From CALFXN01 sp937957815 (GTDB taxonomy: Bacteria > Synergistota > Synergistia > Synergistales > Aminobacteriaceae): a DNA stretch of 64,000 bases. The stretch is from positions 38,079-102,078 of the forward strand of contig DAIQNX010000008.1 of NCBI GenBank assembly GCA_036788195.1. The letters are read 5' to 3'. The translations under genes and the position numbers were made by a program. Every line of letters begins with the position of its first letter. The first letter of the stretch is position 1. The notes under the pieces were generated by a model. The model had not been told where the DNA came from, made no database searches, and saw nothing but the letters and a program-made list of their open reading frames with translations. Shown piece after piece: positions 26,247-34,840 of this stretch.

Positions 26247-27080
26247 GTGAATCTCTGCTACATGGACGGGGAATTCCGTCCGCTGAGCGAGGCGATGCTC
26301 CCGGTTTCCGATCTGATCATTCAGCGCGGCGTCGGTGTTTTCGAGTCGATTCCCACTGTAGGCGGACGTCCGCTCCGCATGACGGCGCATATCGAACGCC
26401 TGATCGTATCCGCTGGAGCATCGACGATAGCGTTGCCCGTCGACACGGAAAAAATGAAGGCGATCATTCGCGAGGGGCTCCACCGCATGGAACCGGGAAC
26501 GGAGACTCTCATCCGTCCGTATATCACCGGCGGAGATACGTTCGACGAAACGACGGGCTTTCCGAATCCCCGGTTCTTCATTCTGTTCGAGCGCGCGACG
26601 AGCCCCGCGAAGGAGCTGTACGAAACCGGAGTGCTCCTCTGGCCGCTCGACATGGCGCGAAGGTCGCCCGAGACGAAGAGCGTCGACTACATGACGTCCT
26701 ACTCGCTCGAGGCCCGGGAACGGGGTGCCTTCGAGGTTCTCTACTGCCCCGGCGGAGAGATCACCGAGGGAGCCCACAGCAGTTTTTTCCTCGTCATTGA
26801 CGGAGAAATCGTCACTGCTCCGCTGGGACGCGTTCTGTCCGGAACGACGAGATGGATCGTCATCGAACTCGCGAAACGCAACGGCATGAGAGTCCGTGAA
26901 CGCGTTCCGCTTCTTTCGGAACTCGGGAGGACCTCGGAAGCCTTTATCACGGGATCGCTCAAGGGAATCCTGCCGGTGGTCCGGATCGGCGACGCCGTCA
27001 TCGGCGACGGCAGGCCGGGACCGCTGACGCGACGGCTGCGGCAGATCTACGCGGGCTGCATTGCCGAATGGCTGGAGTGA
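26247..27080 (+). CDS. Class IV PLP aminotransferase (IlvE/DAAT/ADCL family)
   Basis: 277 aa, GTG start with CGAGGTGATA upstream. Fold-type IV signatures: RGVGVFES near the N-terminus, the PLP lysine in ETKSVDYMTS, the C-terminal phosphate-binding GEITEGAHSSFFLV and FITGSLKGILPV. Members are branched-chain aminotransferases, D-amino-acid aminotransferases or aminodeoxychorismate lyases; the sequence alone does not separate these. It stands upstream of a photolyase with a 48-base gap, probably without functional link. Confidence 0.88.
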   Translation: MNLCYMDGEFRPLSEAMLPVSDLIIQRGVGVFESIPTVGGRPLRMTAHIERLIVSAGASTIALPVDTEKMKAIIREGLHRMEPGTETLIRPYITGGDTFDETTGFPNPRFFILFERATSPAKELYETGVLLWPLDMARRSPETKSVDYMTSYSLEARERGAFEVLYCPGGEITEGAHSSFFLVIDGEIVTAPLGRVLSGTTRWIVIELAKRNGMRVRERVPLLSELGRTSEAFITGSLKGILPVVRIGDAVIGDGRPGPLTRRLRQIYAGCIAEWLE

Positions 27081-27128
27081 TGGCGTCCATACGGGCGTGA
27101 CGCATTTTCGGGAAAGGCGGCGGGGACG

Positions 27129-28466
27129 GTGGATGAACGGTGTCACGATCTCAACGACCGGCCGTACGCTCCCGGCCCCGTAATCTACTGGATGAGCCGG
27201 GAACAGCGCGCATACGACAACTGGGGGCTGCTCCGCGCGCTGGAGCGGGCGCGTACCACGAAGACGCCGGTTTATGTCGTTTTCGCGCTCGCGCCGTCGT
27301 TTCTCGGGGCGACGAAGCGCCAGTACTCCTTTCTTCTGCGAGGTCTCGAGGAAACGGAGCGCGTCCTTCGGTCGAACGGAATTCCCCTTCTCGTCCGGAC
27401 GGGCGATCCGCCGGATTCGGTCGCGTCTCTGGCGAACGAAATCCGCGCCGGGTGGGTCGTCACGGATTTCGATCCGCTCAGACCCAAGCGCGCGTGGCAG
27501 GATACGCTCGCGAAAACCCTCCCGGTCCGCCTCACCGAAGTCGACGGGCATAATGTCGTTCCGTGCCGAGCCGCGTCGGACAGGCGGGAGTATGCCGCGC
27601 GAACGTTGCGCCCGAAAATCAACGCGCGCCTCCCCGAATTCCTGACGAACATTCCTCCCCTCACCATTCACCCCTTTCCTCCGGAAAATTTCCCGCCACC
27701 TGTATCCTTCGACCGACTCGAAACCGACTTTCGAGTCGATACATCCGTCGCACCGGTCGAAAACGCGATCCCGGGGTACGCCGCCGGGATGACCCGCCTC
27801 CGCGATTTTCTCGCGAACCGTCTCGACCGGTATCCGCAGGAACGCAACGATCCGAACATGGACGCTCTTTCGGGACTCTCGCCATATCTCCATTTCGGCC
27901 AGATCGCGCCGCAACGCGTCGCGTACGAAACGGCTGCGACGACGTCCCCGGGACGCGACACATTCCTCGAAGAGCTGATCGTCCGCCGCGAGCTCGCGGA
28001 CAACTTCTGCCACCGGACCCCCAACTACGACACGACGGGAGGGTGGCCGGAATGGGCGCGCACCACGCTCGAAAAGCACGCGACCGACCCCCGCGGCCAT
28101 CTCTATTCTCCGGAAGCGCTCGAGGCCGCCGAAACGCACGATCCCCTCTGGAACGCCGCGCAGCGAGACATGGTTGTACTCGGCAGGATGCACGGATGGC
28201 TCCGGATGTACTGGGTCAAGAAGATCCTCGAATGGACGGAGAGTCCCGAAAAAGCGCTCGAAATCGCGATCCGCCTCAACGACCGCTACGAACTCGACGG
28301 ACGCGACCCGAACGGCTATGCGGGAATCTCGTGGGGTCTCGCGGGACTTCACGACCGTCCGTGGGGCGAACGAGCTATTTTCGGGACGGTCCGGAGTATG
28401 ACGTTCGCCGGAGCGAAGCGTAAGTTCGATGTCGAAGCGTATATCGGATGGAGCTCTCGGCGTTGA
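27129..28466 (+). CDS. phrB: Deoxyribodipyrimidine photolyase, class II
   Basis: 445 aa; GTG start. The N-terminal photolyase alpha/beta domain begins PVIYWMSREQRAYDNWGLL, typical of class II CPD photolyases. The FAD-binding half carries LSPYLHFGQIAPQRVAYE, ELIVRRELADNFCHRTPNYD, MVVLGRMHGWLRMYWVKKILEW and LNDRYELDGRDPNGYAGISW. It repairs cyclobutane pyrimidine dimers with blue light using FADH-. Light repair in an apparent anaerobe is noteworthy but not unprecedented. Confidence 0.95.
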   Translation: MDERCHDLNDRPYAPGPVIYWMSREQRAYDNWGLLRALERARTTKTPVYVVFALAPSFLGATKRQYSFLLRGLEETERVLRSNGIPLLVRTGDPPDSVASLANEIRAGWVVTDFDPLRPKRAWQDTLAKTLPVRLTEVDGHNVVPCRAASDRREYAARTLRPKINARLPEFLTNIPPLTIHPFPPENFPPPVSFDRLETDFRVDTSVAPVENAIPGYAAGMTRLRDFLANRLDRYPQERNDPNMDALSGLSPYLHFGQIAPQRVAYETAATTSPGRDTFLEELIVRRELADNFCHRTPNYDTTGGWPEWARTTLEKHATDPRGHLYSPEALEAAETHDPLWNAAQRDMVVLGRMHGWLRMYWVKKILEWTESPEKALEIAIRLNDRYELDGRDPNGYAGISWGLAGLHDRPWGERAIFGTVRSMTFAGAKRKFDVEAYIGWSSRR

Positions 28467-28624
28467 AGATCAGATAAAGTCAACGCTTTACTCCACAGAA
28501 TCCGGTCCATTTTTTGTTCAACACGGTGATATCGAAAATTTCCGCCCTTCTCTACTCGATTGATACTTTGCGCGTCTTCACGAAACGAGGTCCCGGTCCG
28601 AAGAAGGGACTGGGCTGCGAGTCA

Positions 28625-29164
28625 TCACCGGTCGCGAAACAGGAGGGGGCGAATCTTCCAGGCCGCGAGCGACGCGATGACCGCCTTGACGATATCGATG
28701 CCGACGAACGGAAGGATGCCTACTTTGAACGCAAGGGCGGGAGACATTGATTTCCCCGCGACGTACGTCATATTCCACATGAGAACGGACGCGCCGAAAA
28801 GGTAGAGGACGCAGACGGCAACAAGTCCGCCGAGAAAGAAGCGCGGGAGAGTCGTATCGTTCCCGGTGGTCAATCGGCCGGCACACCATGCCATTGGAAC
28901 GAAGCCGACAATATATCCGAATGTCGGCGACAGAAGCGTCTGAATTCCTCCGCCGGATGTGAAGACGGGAACGCCGGTGAGCCCGAGCGCGATATAGACG
29001 ATCTGCGACACGGCACCGAGCCTAGGGCCGAGAAGAAAGCCCGATAGCAGGACGACGAGGACTTGAAGGGTTATCGGAACGGCACCGATCGGAATTGCGA
29101 TCCGTGCCCCGACTGCGGTGAGGACGGCGCAGAGTGAGGCAAGAACGATGCTGCGTGAACGCAT
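28625..29164 (-). CDS. bioY: Biotin ECF transporter S component BioY
   Basis: 179 aa from ATG 29164 with ACAGGAGTG upstream; an upstream frame extension lacks a site. Six hydrophobic segments, with the BioY patterns GAVPITLQVLVVLLSGFLLG, YIALGLTGVPVFTSGGG, SPTFGYIVGFVPMAW and the final PFVGIDIVKAVIASLAAWKI. It binds biotin and works with an ECF energising module (EcfT and two ATPases) that is not in the window. The cell may be a biotin auxotroph. A parS-like palindrome lies 53 bases upstream of its start. Confidence 0.95.
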   Translation of the reverse strand: MRSRSIVLASLCAVLTAVGARIAIPIGAVPITLQVLVVLLSGFLLGPRLGAVSQIVYIALGLTGVPVFTSGGGIQTLLSPTFGYIVGFVPMAWCAGRLTTGNDTTLPRFFLGGLVAVCVLYLFGASVLMWNMTYVAGKSMSPALAFKVGILPFVGIDIVKAVIASLAAWKIRPLLFRDR

Positions 29165-29216
29165 GGGAATCACTCCTGTCAGATATGTGTCTTCCGCGAT
29201 TGACGACGGGGGGCGT

Positions 29217-29232
29217 CGTTTCACGTGAAACG
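29217..29232. other. parS: parS-like palindrome (ParB/Spo0J centromere site)
   Basis: CGTTTCACGTGAAACG is a perfect 16-base palindrome that matches the ParB consensus TGTTTCACGTGAAACA at the inner 14 positions. It lies about 3.2 kb from parB. Confidence 0.8.
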
Positions 29233-29444
29233 TATCGCCGGCGCATCGTGGTGTTTGCGATTCAAGGTTCTACTCCGAAAACGCACAAATGTCAACCATT
29301 ACAAATTTATGTTTACGAATTAGGCTCGATGCGGCGCTTATCCGGAACGCTGGGGAAGTATCGATATCTCGCCCAGGAGAATATTTCGCCATTAAAATGT
29401 GTGGGAAGAGTATGATGAATCCTGACTAATTGAGTGATATCGCT

Positions 29445-30032
29445 ATGACTCGGAAGATTGATCGTTGTTGTCCGGACGACGTCACGATTCGTTCCGCCAC
29501 GGTTGAGGACGCGGCCGGAATCGGCTCGATTCAGGTTCTGACATGGCGGGACGCATATCGCGGGCTGATTTCCGAAGAGACACTTTCCGGAATGACGGGC
29601 CGGGAAATCGCCCTGTATGTGACTGAAATAGTTCAGGGGGAGCACGACGGAGAGTTTGCCCTTGTCACGGAGTCGTGCGGGCGTCTTGCGACTTTTTGTA
29701 TCGGCGGACCGGAGCGCTCCTGCGAGAGTCCGAATGATGGTCATTCCGGAGAGATCTATTCGATGTACGTCCTTCCGGAATTTCAGGGTATGGGAATCGG
29801 AAGGAAGCTGTCTGCATCCGGAAGAGCCACTCTGGCGTCGTACGGACGGGCGGAGCTTGCGCTTTGGGTTCTCGAGGGGAACGAACGCACCATCGGTTTT
29901 TTACGAAAAAGTCGGAGGGACTGCGGGAGGAAGGAAGAGTTTCGACGCTTTCGGAAGCGTTGTGACCGTTCTCGAAATGCGTTAGGAGAAAGCTCCGGAG
30001 ATTACAGTATAGAGACGTCCTCTCCCCAATAG
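29445..30032 (+). CDS. GNAT N-acetyltransferase with apparent 3' frameshift
   Basis: The frame from ATG 29445 encodes VTIRSATVEDAAGIGSIQVLTWRDAYRGL and the acetyl-CoA loop IYSMYVLPEFQGMGIGRKL followed by LALWVLEGNERTIGF. It then runs through a T6 tract (29897-29902) and reads an arginine-rich tail to 30032. One T fewer would give the family ending GFYEKVGGTAGGRKSFDAF and a stop at 29985. The natural gene therefore seems to end at 29985, and the present sequence is a one-base frameshift: a mutation, a sequencing error, or slippage control. The tail of the unshifted frame overlaps the convergent YigZ-family gene. Substrate unknown. Confidence 0.82.
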   Translation: MTRKIDRCCPDDVTIRSATVEDAAGIGSIQVLTWRDAYRGLISEETLSGMTGREIALYVTEIVQGEHDGEFALVTESCGRLATFCIGGPERSCESPNDGHSGEIYSMYVLPEFQGMGIGRKLSASGRATLASYGRAELALWVLEGNERTIGFLRKSRRDCGRKEEFRRFRKRCDRSRNALGESSGDYSIETSSPQ

Positions 30033-30631
30033 CACTCGAGGATCAGGCCGCGCGCGAGACGTTCGTCGAGGAATTCTCTCAGGAGAGCAACAGAATCGAG
30101 GGGGACCAGCGCGATGAACCGGATATCTTCCGCATATTCGGGCGCTTCTGCGATGCAACCGAAGCGTCGCAGGATCGCAAGCGTCTCGGAGTATTGATCG
30201 TATCGGAGACGCAGGAAACATCGGAGCGCAGCCTTCCGTTCGATTCGCTTCGCCGCTCGAAGAGCTTCCGAAGCGGTGAAACCATACGCCTCGATGAGTC
30301 CTCGAACTCCGAGCTTGATACCTCCGAAAAAACGAACGATGACGACGAGCGTATTCGCCAGGTCAGTTCGCTGGATGGCTCCAAGAATGGGACGACCGGC
30401 GGTTCCGGAGGGTTCACCGGCATCCGTCGCAAACTCCGTGATCTTCGGGAATCCGATGCGATATGCGTAGCAGATATGCGTTGCGTTCCTGTACCGATCC
30501 CCGACTCCTGAGAGAATGACGCGAGCAGAATTCTCGTCGCGGGCGCACCGGACGATGCCAAAAAACTGGGATCTCTGAATGACTTCACGGATTTCGACGT
30601 CGTTTCGGGGCTCGATGAAGACGCAGGTCAT
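30002..30631 (-). CDS. YigZ/IMPACT family protein
   Basis: 209 aa from ATG 30631, which overlaps the upstream HIT gene's stop as ATGA. UPF0029 signatures are clear: HICYAYRIG, DAGEPSGTAGRPIL, VVIVRFFGGIKLGVRGLIEAY, and a C-terminal DUF1949-like domain with RYDQYSETLAIL. Eukaryotic IMPACT modulates Gcn2 and translation; the bacterial role is unknown and may involve translation or peptide handling. Translationally coupled to the HIT hydrolase. Confidence 0.92.
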   Translation of the reverse strand: MTCVFIEPRNDVEIREVIQRSQFFGIVRCARDENSARVILSGVGDRYRNATHICYAYRIGFPKITEFATDAGEPSGTAGRPILGAIQRTDLANTLVVIVRFFGGIKLGVRGLIEAYGFTASEALRAAKRIERKAALRCFLRLRYDQYSETLAILRRFGCIAEAPEYAEDIRFIALVPLDSVALLREFLDERLARGLILECYWGEDVSIL

Positions 30632-31110
30632 TTCCAGGCGTCGTGAATTCGTCGGTACGTTTCGGCAAGAGATTCGGCGACTACACGAACGTCCGAAAAA
30701 ACGGGCATGAAGTTCGTATCGCCGTTCCACCGCGGGACGATATGGACGTGAAGATGCTCTTCGAGTCCGGCTCCGGCCACCTTTCCAAGATTGATTCCGA
30801 TGTTGAATCCTTGGGGATTCATGGCCTTCTTCAAGGCGGCAATGCCGCGCCCGACGTGCATATGGATGTCGAGGATCTCTTCGGGAGAAAGCCCCGCGAA
30901 ATCGGCCGAGTGTCGGTACGGCGCGACCATGAGGTGACCGGGATTATACGGGAATGCGTTGCAGATGACGAAGCAGTGTTTTCCGCGTGCGACGATTTGA
31001 TGTTCCTCGTCGCGATCTTCCTTCGGGTAGTTGCAAAGAAAACACCCGTCGTCGTTCCTGTCCGACATCCTGATATATGTCATGCGCCACGGCGCGAAGA
31101 TGTGTTCCAC
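30628..31110 (-). CDS. HIT-family (histidine triad) nucleotide hydrolase/phosphorylase
   Basis: 160 aa, GTG start with GAGGTGATG upstream. The nucleotide-binding NAFPYNPGHLMVAPYRH and the catalytic triad EEHLHVHIVPRW are complete. The N-terminal CFLC pair and downstream His are the zinc site of the branch related to Fhit and Ap4A phosphorylases. Likely substrates are dinucleoside polyphosphates or nucleotide conjugates. A promoter with TATACT lies just upstream on the minus strand (around 31142-31147). Confidence 0.92.
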   Translation of the reverse strand: MEHIFAPWRMTYIRMSDRNDDGCFLCNYPKEDRDEEHQIVARGKHCFVICNAFPYNPGHLMVAPYRHSADFAGLSPEEILDIHMHVGRGIAALKKAMNPQGFNIGINLGKVAGAGLEEHLHVHIVPRWNGDTNFMPVFSDVRVVAESLAETYRRIHDAWK

Positions 31111-32177
31111 ATCATCACCTCATCGTCGGTATTTGTATTGTAGTATACTCCAGTTTTCCCGCGAGCGGGATTGTGGGAGCCATCCGGCGTCCGAAAGCGA
31201 TTCCGGAAAACGCAAAATCAGAACGCAAATCGACGAACGAGATATGAGGACTGAAATGTATCTCGCGAATAAATGTTTCACGTGAAACACTCATCGGGAA
31301 CATTGGCATTTGCTTCGGCATAACGACTCGATCTGTGTATCGGCGGGACACCCCGGAAAACCGTGCGCGATCCATGGAGGGGTACGCAACGGATGTGGAG
31401 GCAGATTTCTCGACACGCGACATCACCCCGCCTCGACGCGATGGCTTGGAAACTTCGCGATACGATCGCATCGAAATTCGCCTCGAAAGATATTCGTCGC
31501 GAGACAAATCTCATTCGCCCCGGTATAGTGGCGGGATTCTTCTCCGGATGCCTCACAAACGACCGGATACTTCCTCGCGTTGACATCGATCATCCCGGAA
31601 ATTCACTCCTCTCAAAAATATCCGCAGATGAAATGCGTAGCCGACAAGTTTCAGCAAAATTCGTCTTTCATCGCACAATATGAGAATTCATCTGAACTTC
31701 CACAATCAGCCGCCGTCGATCAGTCGCTTCACTCTCTTCTCTTCACCTCAAACGATGAATCATTTTTCGATATCACCCCATATTCCAAGGGAGTCCTTCG
31801 CATTGTGCAGAAGAAAGAATTTCCGTATCGCTCAAAAAAAGAGAGCGATCCGGTAAAGCCAAGCGCGAACTCTTTGCCTTCAGAAGCGCCTTTGGAAGCG
31901 AAGACGATACATACCGAGAATCGGGAGCATTCTGCGATACGTGATATCGCTCGAATCCGTTACGCACGTGTCAATCGTTCATTTTCGCCGGAGTTGCGAC
32001 AAAACGAACTCTAACGCAAAGAAACAGATTGAATGAGCACATCTGTATGACATATTGGATTCAAACGAATGGCAATATCTCGAATTCTTCTCCGAAACCT
32101 TTAAGCGACGGTCTCACATGAAATGGAATAATGTATACTGGAAAAGATGCACTTTGTATTCGCGATACAATCAAAAA
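31111..32177. other. 1.07-kb origin-proximal spacer with parS; no convincing gene
   Basis: Lower GC than its surroundings. It contains the consensus parS at 31274-31289. An open frame at 31580-32014 (+) of 144 codons starts with TTG, lacks a ribosome site and shows no family resemblance, so I do not call it. No tRNA-like cloverleaf was recognised. Confidence 0.55.
31274..31289. other. parS: Consensus parS site
   Basis: TGTTTCACGTGAAACA, identical to the bacterial chromosomal parS consensus. It sits about 1.1 kb from the end of parB and 4.4 kb from the putative origin, the usual setting for ParB loading and origin segregation. Confidence 0.95.
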
Positions 32178-32417
32178 CTACTTTCCATTCTTATCGTGAT
32201 TTCTTACCTGCTGAAGTATCGATCGAACCAAGAGCCACGCCTGATGAAGTCCGATGACCGCACCAAGAAACATGCAGCCTGGAACGAAACCATCGGAATA
32301 TCCTCTTTTTGAGAGAAAATCTCCCAAAAGATAGCCAAGGCCAATATAGCCACCTATAAGGAAAGCCGTCGACACGATCTTCCCGAAGACGATAAGATCG
32401 TCAGAACGAAGGTACAT
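32178..32417 (-). CDS. AtpZ/AtpI-family small membrane protein
   Basis: 79 aa with two membrane helices. STAFLIGGYIGLGYLLGDFL and CMFLGAVIGLHQAWLLV match the AtpZ (F0F1-ATPase assembly or Mg/Ca channel) family, which often precedes an atp operon. It starts three bases after the parB stop, so it belongs to the rsmG-parA-parB transcript. No atp subunit genes follow in the next 1 kb. Confidence 0.78.
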   Translation of the reverse strand: MYLRSDDLIVFGKIVSTAFLIGGYIGLGYLLGDFLSKRGYSDGFVPGCMFLGAVIGLHQAWLLVRSILQQVRNHDKNGK

Positions 32418-32420
32418 GGA

Positions 32421-33329
32421 TTATTTCCCGGGAAATATTTCTTCCGCGTTCTTCTCGAGAATGTCACAGAGCGCGGAAAATCTCTCCTCATCTATTCCTT
32501 TGATCGTCAGAGAAAGGAGATCTCCCGTCCGACGCGCACGGAGCGTCGCTCCCCAATTCCTGCCTGCGGTTTCGAAACGTTTCGGAAGTCGGACTTTCTT
32601 TGAGCGAATTCTTTCATCGGTGCGCCGGGACGATTCCGGAGAGTGGGATTCTTCAGAAAGCTCGTTGAGGCTTCTGATATAGTCCTCAAGGTCTCTGACG
32701 GAGAGATTGCGTTCCGAGACCAGACGTGCGATTCGTTCCGCCTCGTCAATTCCCATTCCGATCAGAAGTCGTGCGTGCCCTTCGGAAATTGTCGCTTCCT
32801 CGAGCATGTCCTGAATTCTATCGGAGAGATTCAGGAGGCGGATTGTATTCGCGACGCGGCTTCGGCTCCAACCGATTCGCCCCGCAAGTTCCTCCTGGGT
32901 AAGATTATGGTCGCGGATCAGGGAAGAAAGTGCTCGTGCGGTTTCGAGAACCGAAAGATCTTCGCGCTGAAGATTTTCGATCAGCGCGATTTCGCGAAGC
33001 GTCCGGTCGTCTCCCTCAATGATCCGGACTGGGATCTCGGTACACCCCGCGATCGTGGCGGCGCGCCATCGACGCTCACCGGCAACGATTCTGTAATGGG
33101 TGTCCTCGAGGATGACGAGAATCGGCTGCACGACCCCATGCTCGCGGATGCTTTCGGCGAGCGAAGCGAGACTTTCCTCGTCCATACGGCTTCTCGGCTG
33201 TTTCGGGTTCGGAATGAGTCTGTCGACGGGAAGCGTCGCGGGCGGGGCCGCCGGGTGATCGAAGGAGTGTTCCTCAGCGGAGGGAAGGATCGCGCCAAGT
33301 CCGCGACCTAGGGCTCTCGGACGAGCCAT
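32421..33329 (-). CDS. parB: Chromosome partitioning protein ParB
   Basis: 302 aa from ATG 33329, with GAAGGAGGTG upstream and a 22-base overlap with parA. N-terminal MARPRALGRGLGAIL is the classic ParB start. ParB/Srx CTPase motifs: LIPNPKQPR, EHGVVQPILV, YRIVAGERRWRAA and the ENLQRED arginine-loop region; then the HTH LTQEELAGRIGWSRSRVANTIRLL and a C-terminal dimer domain. It loads at parS as a CTP-dependent clamp and works with ParA in origin segregation. Two matching sites are present at 29217 and 31274. Confidence 0.97.
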   Translation of the reverse strand: MARPRALGRGLGAILPSAEEHSFDHPAAPPATLPVDRLIPNPKQPRSRMDEESLASLAESIREHGVVQPILVILEDTHYRIVAGERRWRAATIAGCTEIPVRIIEGDDRTLREIALIENLQREDLSVLETARALSSLIRDHNLTQEELAGRIGWSRSRVANTIRLLNLSDRIQDMLEEATISEGHARLLIGMGIDEAERIARLVSERNLSVRDLEDYIRSLNELSEESHSPESSRRTDERIRSKKVRLPKRFETAGRNWGATLRARRTGDLLSLTIKGIDEERFSALCDILEKNAEEIFPGK

Positions 33330-34078
33330 CGTGCCGCCACCTCCTTCGCGAAGCCGACATAGGCGAGCGATCCTGTACATGCCGGATCGTAATACGTGGC
33401 GGGGGTCGCATAGCTCGGAGCCTCCGAGAGACGGACGTTCCTGGGGATAACCGTACCGAAGACCGCTTCCGGAAACTGACGTCGCACCTCTTCGGCGACT
33501 TCGTTCGACAAATTCGTGCGTCCGTCGAACATCGTGAGAAGGACGCCGTCGATTCCGATCTGAGGGTTGAGCGATTCGCGAAGGAGCTGAATCGTATGGG
33601 CGAGCTGCCCGACTCCTTCGAGCGCGTAGTACTCGCACTGGATCGGAATGACGAGTTTTCCGGCAGCGACGAGGGCGTTGATCGTCAGAAGTCCGAGCGA
33701 CGGCGGACAGTCGATCAGGGCGACATCGTACCCCGAGAGTTTCGCGAGGTGTTTTCTGAGCTGTGTCTCCCGGCTCAGAACGCTCGCGAGTTCAAGTTCG
33801 GCTCCGGCAAGATCGATGTTGGACGGCAGGAGAAAGACGTTTTCCCATTTCGTTCCGAGGATCGCGTCGGCGACGGGGGTGTTTCCGATGAGGACGTCGT
33901 AAAGTGTCGTCTCGAGTGTCGCCGGGACGGCGCCGAGGCCGCTCGTGCAGTTACCCTGCGGGTCGATGTCGACCGCGAGCGTCCGATATCCGAGACGGCC
34001 GAGTTCGGCCGCGAGGTTGACGCACGTCGTGGTCTTTCCGACGCCGCCCTTCTGATTCGAAATTGCGATAGTGATCAT
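33308..34078 (-). CDS. parA: Chromosome partitioning ATPase ParA/Soj
   Basis: 256 aa from ATG 34078 with GGTGGAGGTG upstream. Deviant Walker A QKGGVGKTTT, Walker A' DIDPQGN, Walker B DVALIDCPPSLGLL. The usual ParA fold is complete and no HTH extension is present, as in chromosomal Soj. The ATPase drives ParB-parS segregation on the nucleoid. Four bases separate it from the rsmG stop. Confidence 0.97.
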   Translation of the reverse strand: MITIAISNQKGGVGKTTTCVNLAAELGRLGYRTLAVDIDPQGNCTSGLGAVPATLETTLYDVLIGNTPVADAILGTKWENVFLLPSNIDLAGAELELASVLSRETQLRKHLAKLSGYDVALIDCPPSLGLLTINALVAAGKLVIPIQCEYYALEGVGQLAHTIQLLRESLNPQIGIDGVLLTMFDGRTNLSNEVAEEVRRQFPEAVFGTVIPRNVRLSEAPSYATPATYYDPACTGSLAYVGFAKEVAARWLVREP

Positions 34079-34082
34079 GCCT

Positions 34083-34769
34083 TCACCTCCACCAGGGATC
34101 TTTTTCCGCGGAGCCCGAACGTCTTGGAAAGGCTTTCGGGCACGGATCGCTCTTCTTCCAGGCGAGAAGATAGCGTTCCTTTTCGCCGATACGATACGCG
34201 ACAAGCGTGGGGGGAAGGAGTCCGAGCCCTCTCCACGAATTGATGAGTGCGATCTCTTCCGTATATCTCGGTCCCTTGAACGCGAGGAGAGTACCGCCGG
34301 AGCGAACGAGAGGCGAGAGGAGTTCCGCGGCTACCCCCGCTTCCGCGAGGGCGCGGGCGCCCGCGAGGTCGAACGATTCCCTTCGGGATTTCGCAAAGTC
34401 CTCGGCGCGAGCGCAGACGACGGTGACGTTCGCAAGTCCGAGGGCGGCCGCCATAGTCTCCATCGCGGCGCACTTTTTGTGTACGCTGTCGAGAAGCGTT
34501 ACGGAAAGACGGGGACGGCAGATCGCCCAGACAAGTCCTGGCAGCCCGCCTCCCGATCCCACATCGATGACGTCTCCCGTCGGGGGAAGCGACGGAAGCG
34601 ACCATGCACAGTCGACGATGTGCTCCTCCCACAGGATACCCGGATCCGTCGGGCCCGTCAGCCTGATTTTCCCTCCGTACGAGGCGAGCAGATCGACGTA
34701 CCGTCGTAGCATTGCTTCGTTTCGCGTGAGTTCCTCATGGATTATCTGCCTGTATTCGTTTTCGTTCAT
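34083..34769 (-). CDS. rsmG: 16S rRNA (guanine527-N7)-methyltransferase RsmG/GidB
   Basis: 228 aa. The SAM site DVGSGGGLPGLVWAI, the NERNEL-like N-terminal helix, LTLLDS-like VTLLDSVHKKC, and the RALAEAGVAAELLSPLV segment place it in RsmG. It methylates G527 of 16S rRNA. The rsmG-parA-parB order is a well-known origin-proximal arrangement. Residues 205-228 form a basic/tryptophan tail. Confidence 0.95.
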   Translation of the reverse strand: MNENEYRQIIHEELTRNEAMLRRYVDLLASYGGKIRLTGPTDPGILWEEHIVDCAWSLPSLPPTGDVIDVGSGGGLPGLVWAICRPRLSVTLLDSVHKKCAAMETMAAALGLANVTVVCARAEDFAKSRRESFDLAGARALAEAGVAAELLSPLVRSGGTLLAFKGPRYTEEIALINSWRGLGLLPPTLVAYRIGEKERYLLAWKKSDPCPKAFPRRSGSAEKDPWWR

Positions 34770-34840
34770 ACGCTTCCCTCCGTTCGGATTCAGGTACTAT
34801 CATATATTGAGAATCTTTCCATGACCACAGGAGGAACTGA

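Noticed and set aside
26034..28352. Very long open frame antisense to the aminotransferase and photolyase genes; similar ones antisense to the TamB-like, PPK1 and phosphoesterase genes.
   Set aside because: High GC content suppresses stop codons, so antisense frames stay open. The translations are Arg/Asp-rich with no motifs, while the opposite strand encodes well-defined families.
29289..29318. TGTCAACC ... GTTTACGA upstream of bioY as a BirA-type biotin operator.
   Set aside because: The spacer is about 12 bases, shorter than the usual 14-16, and both half-sites have mismatches. Only a weak resemblance.
31580..32014. A 144-codon open frame in the origin spacer.
   Set aside because: TTG start without a ribosome site, no recognisable motif, composition like the surrounding spacer.
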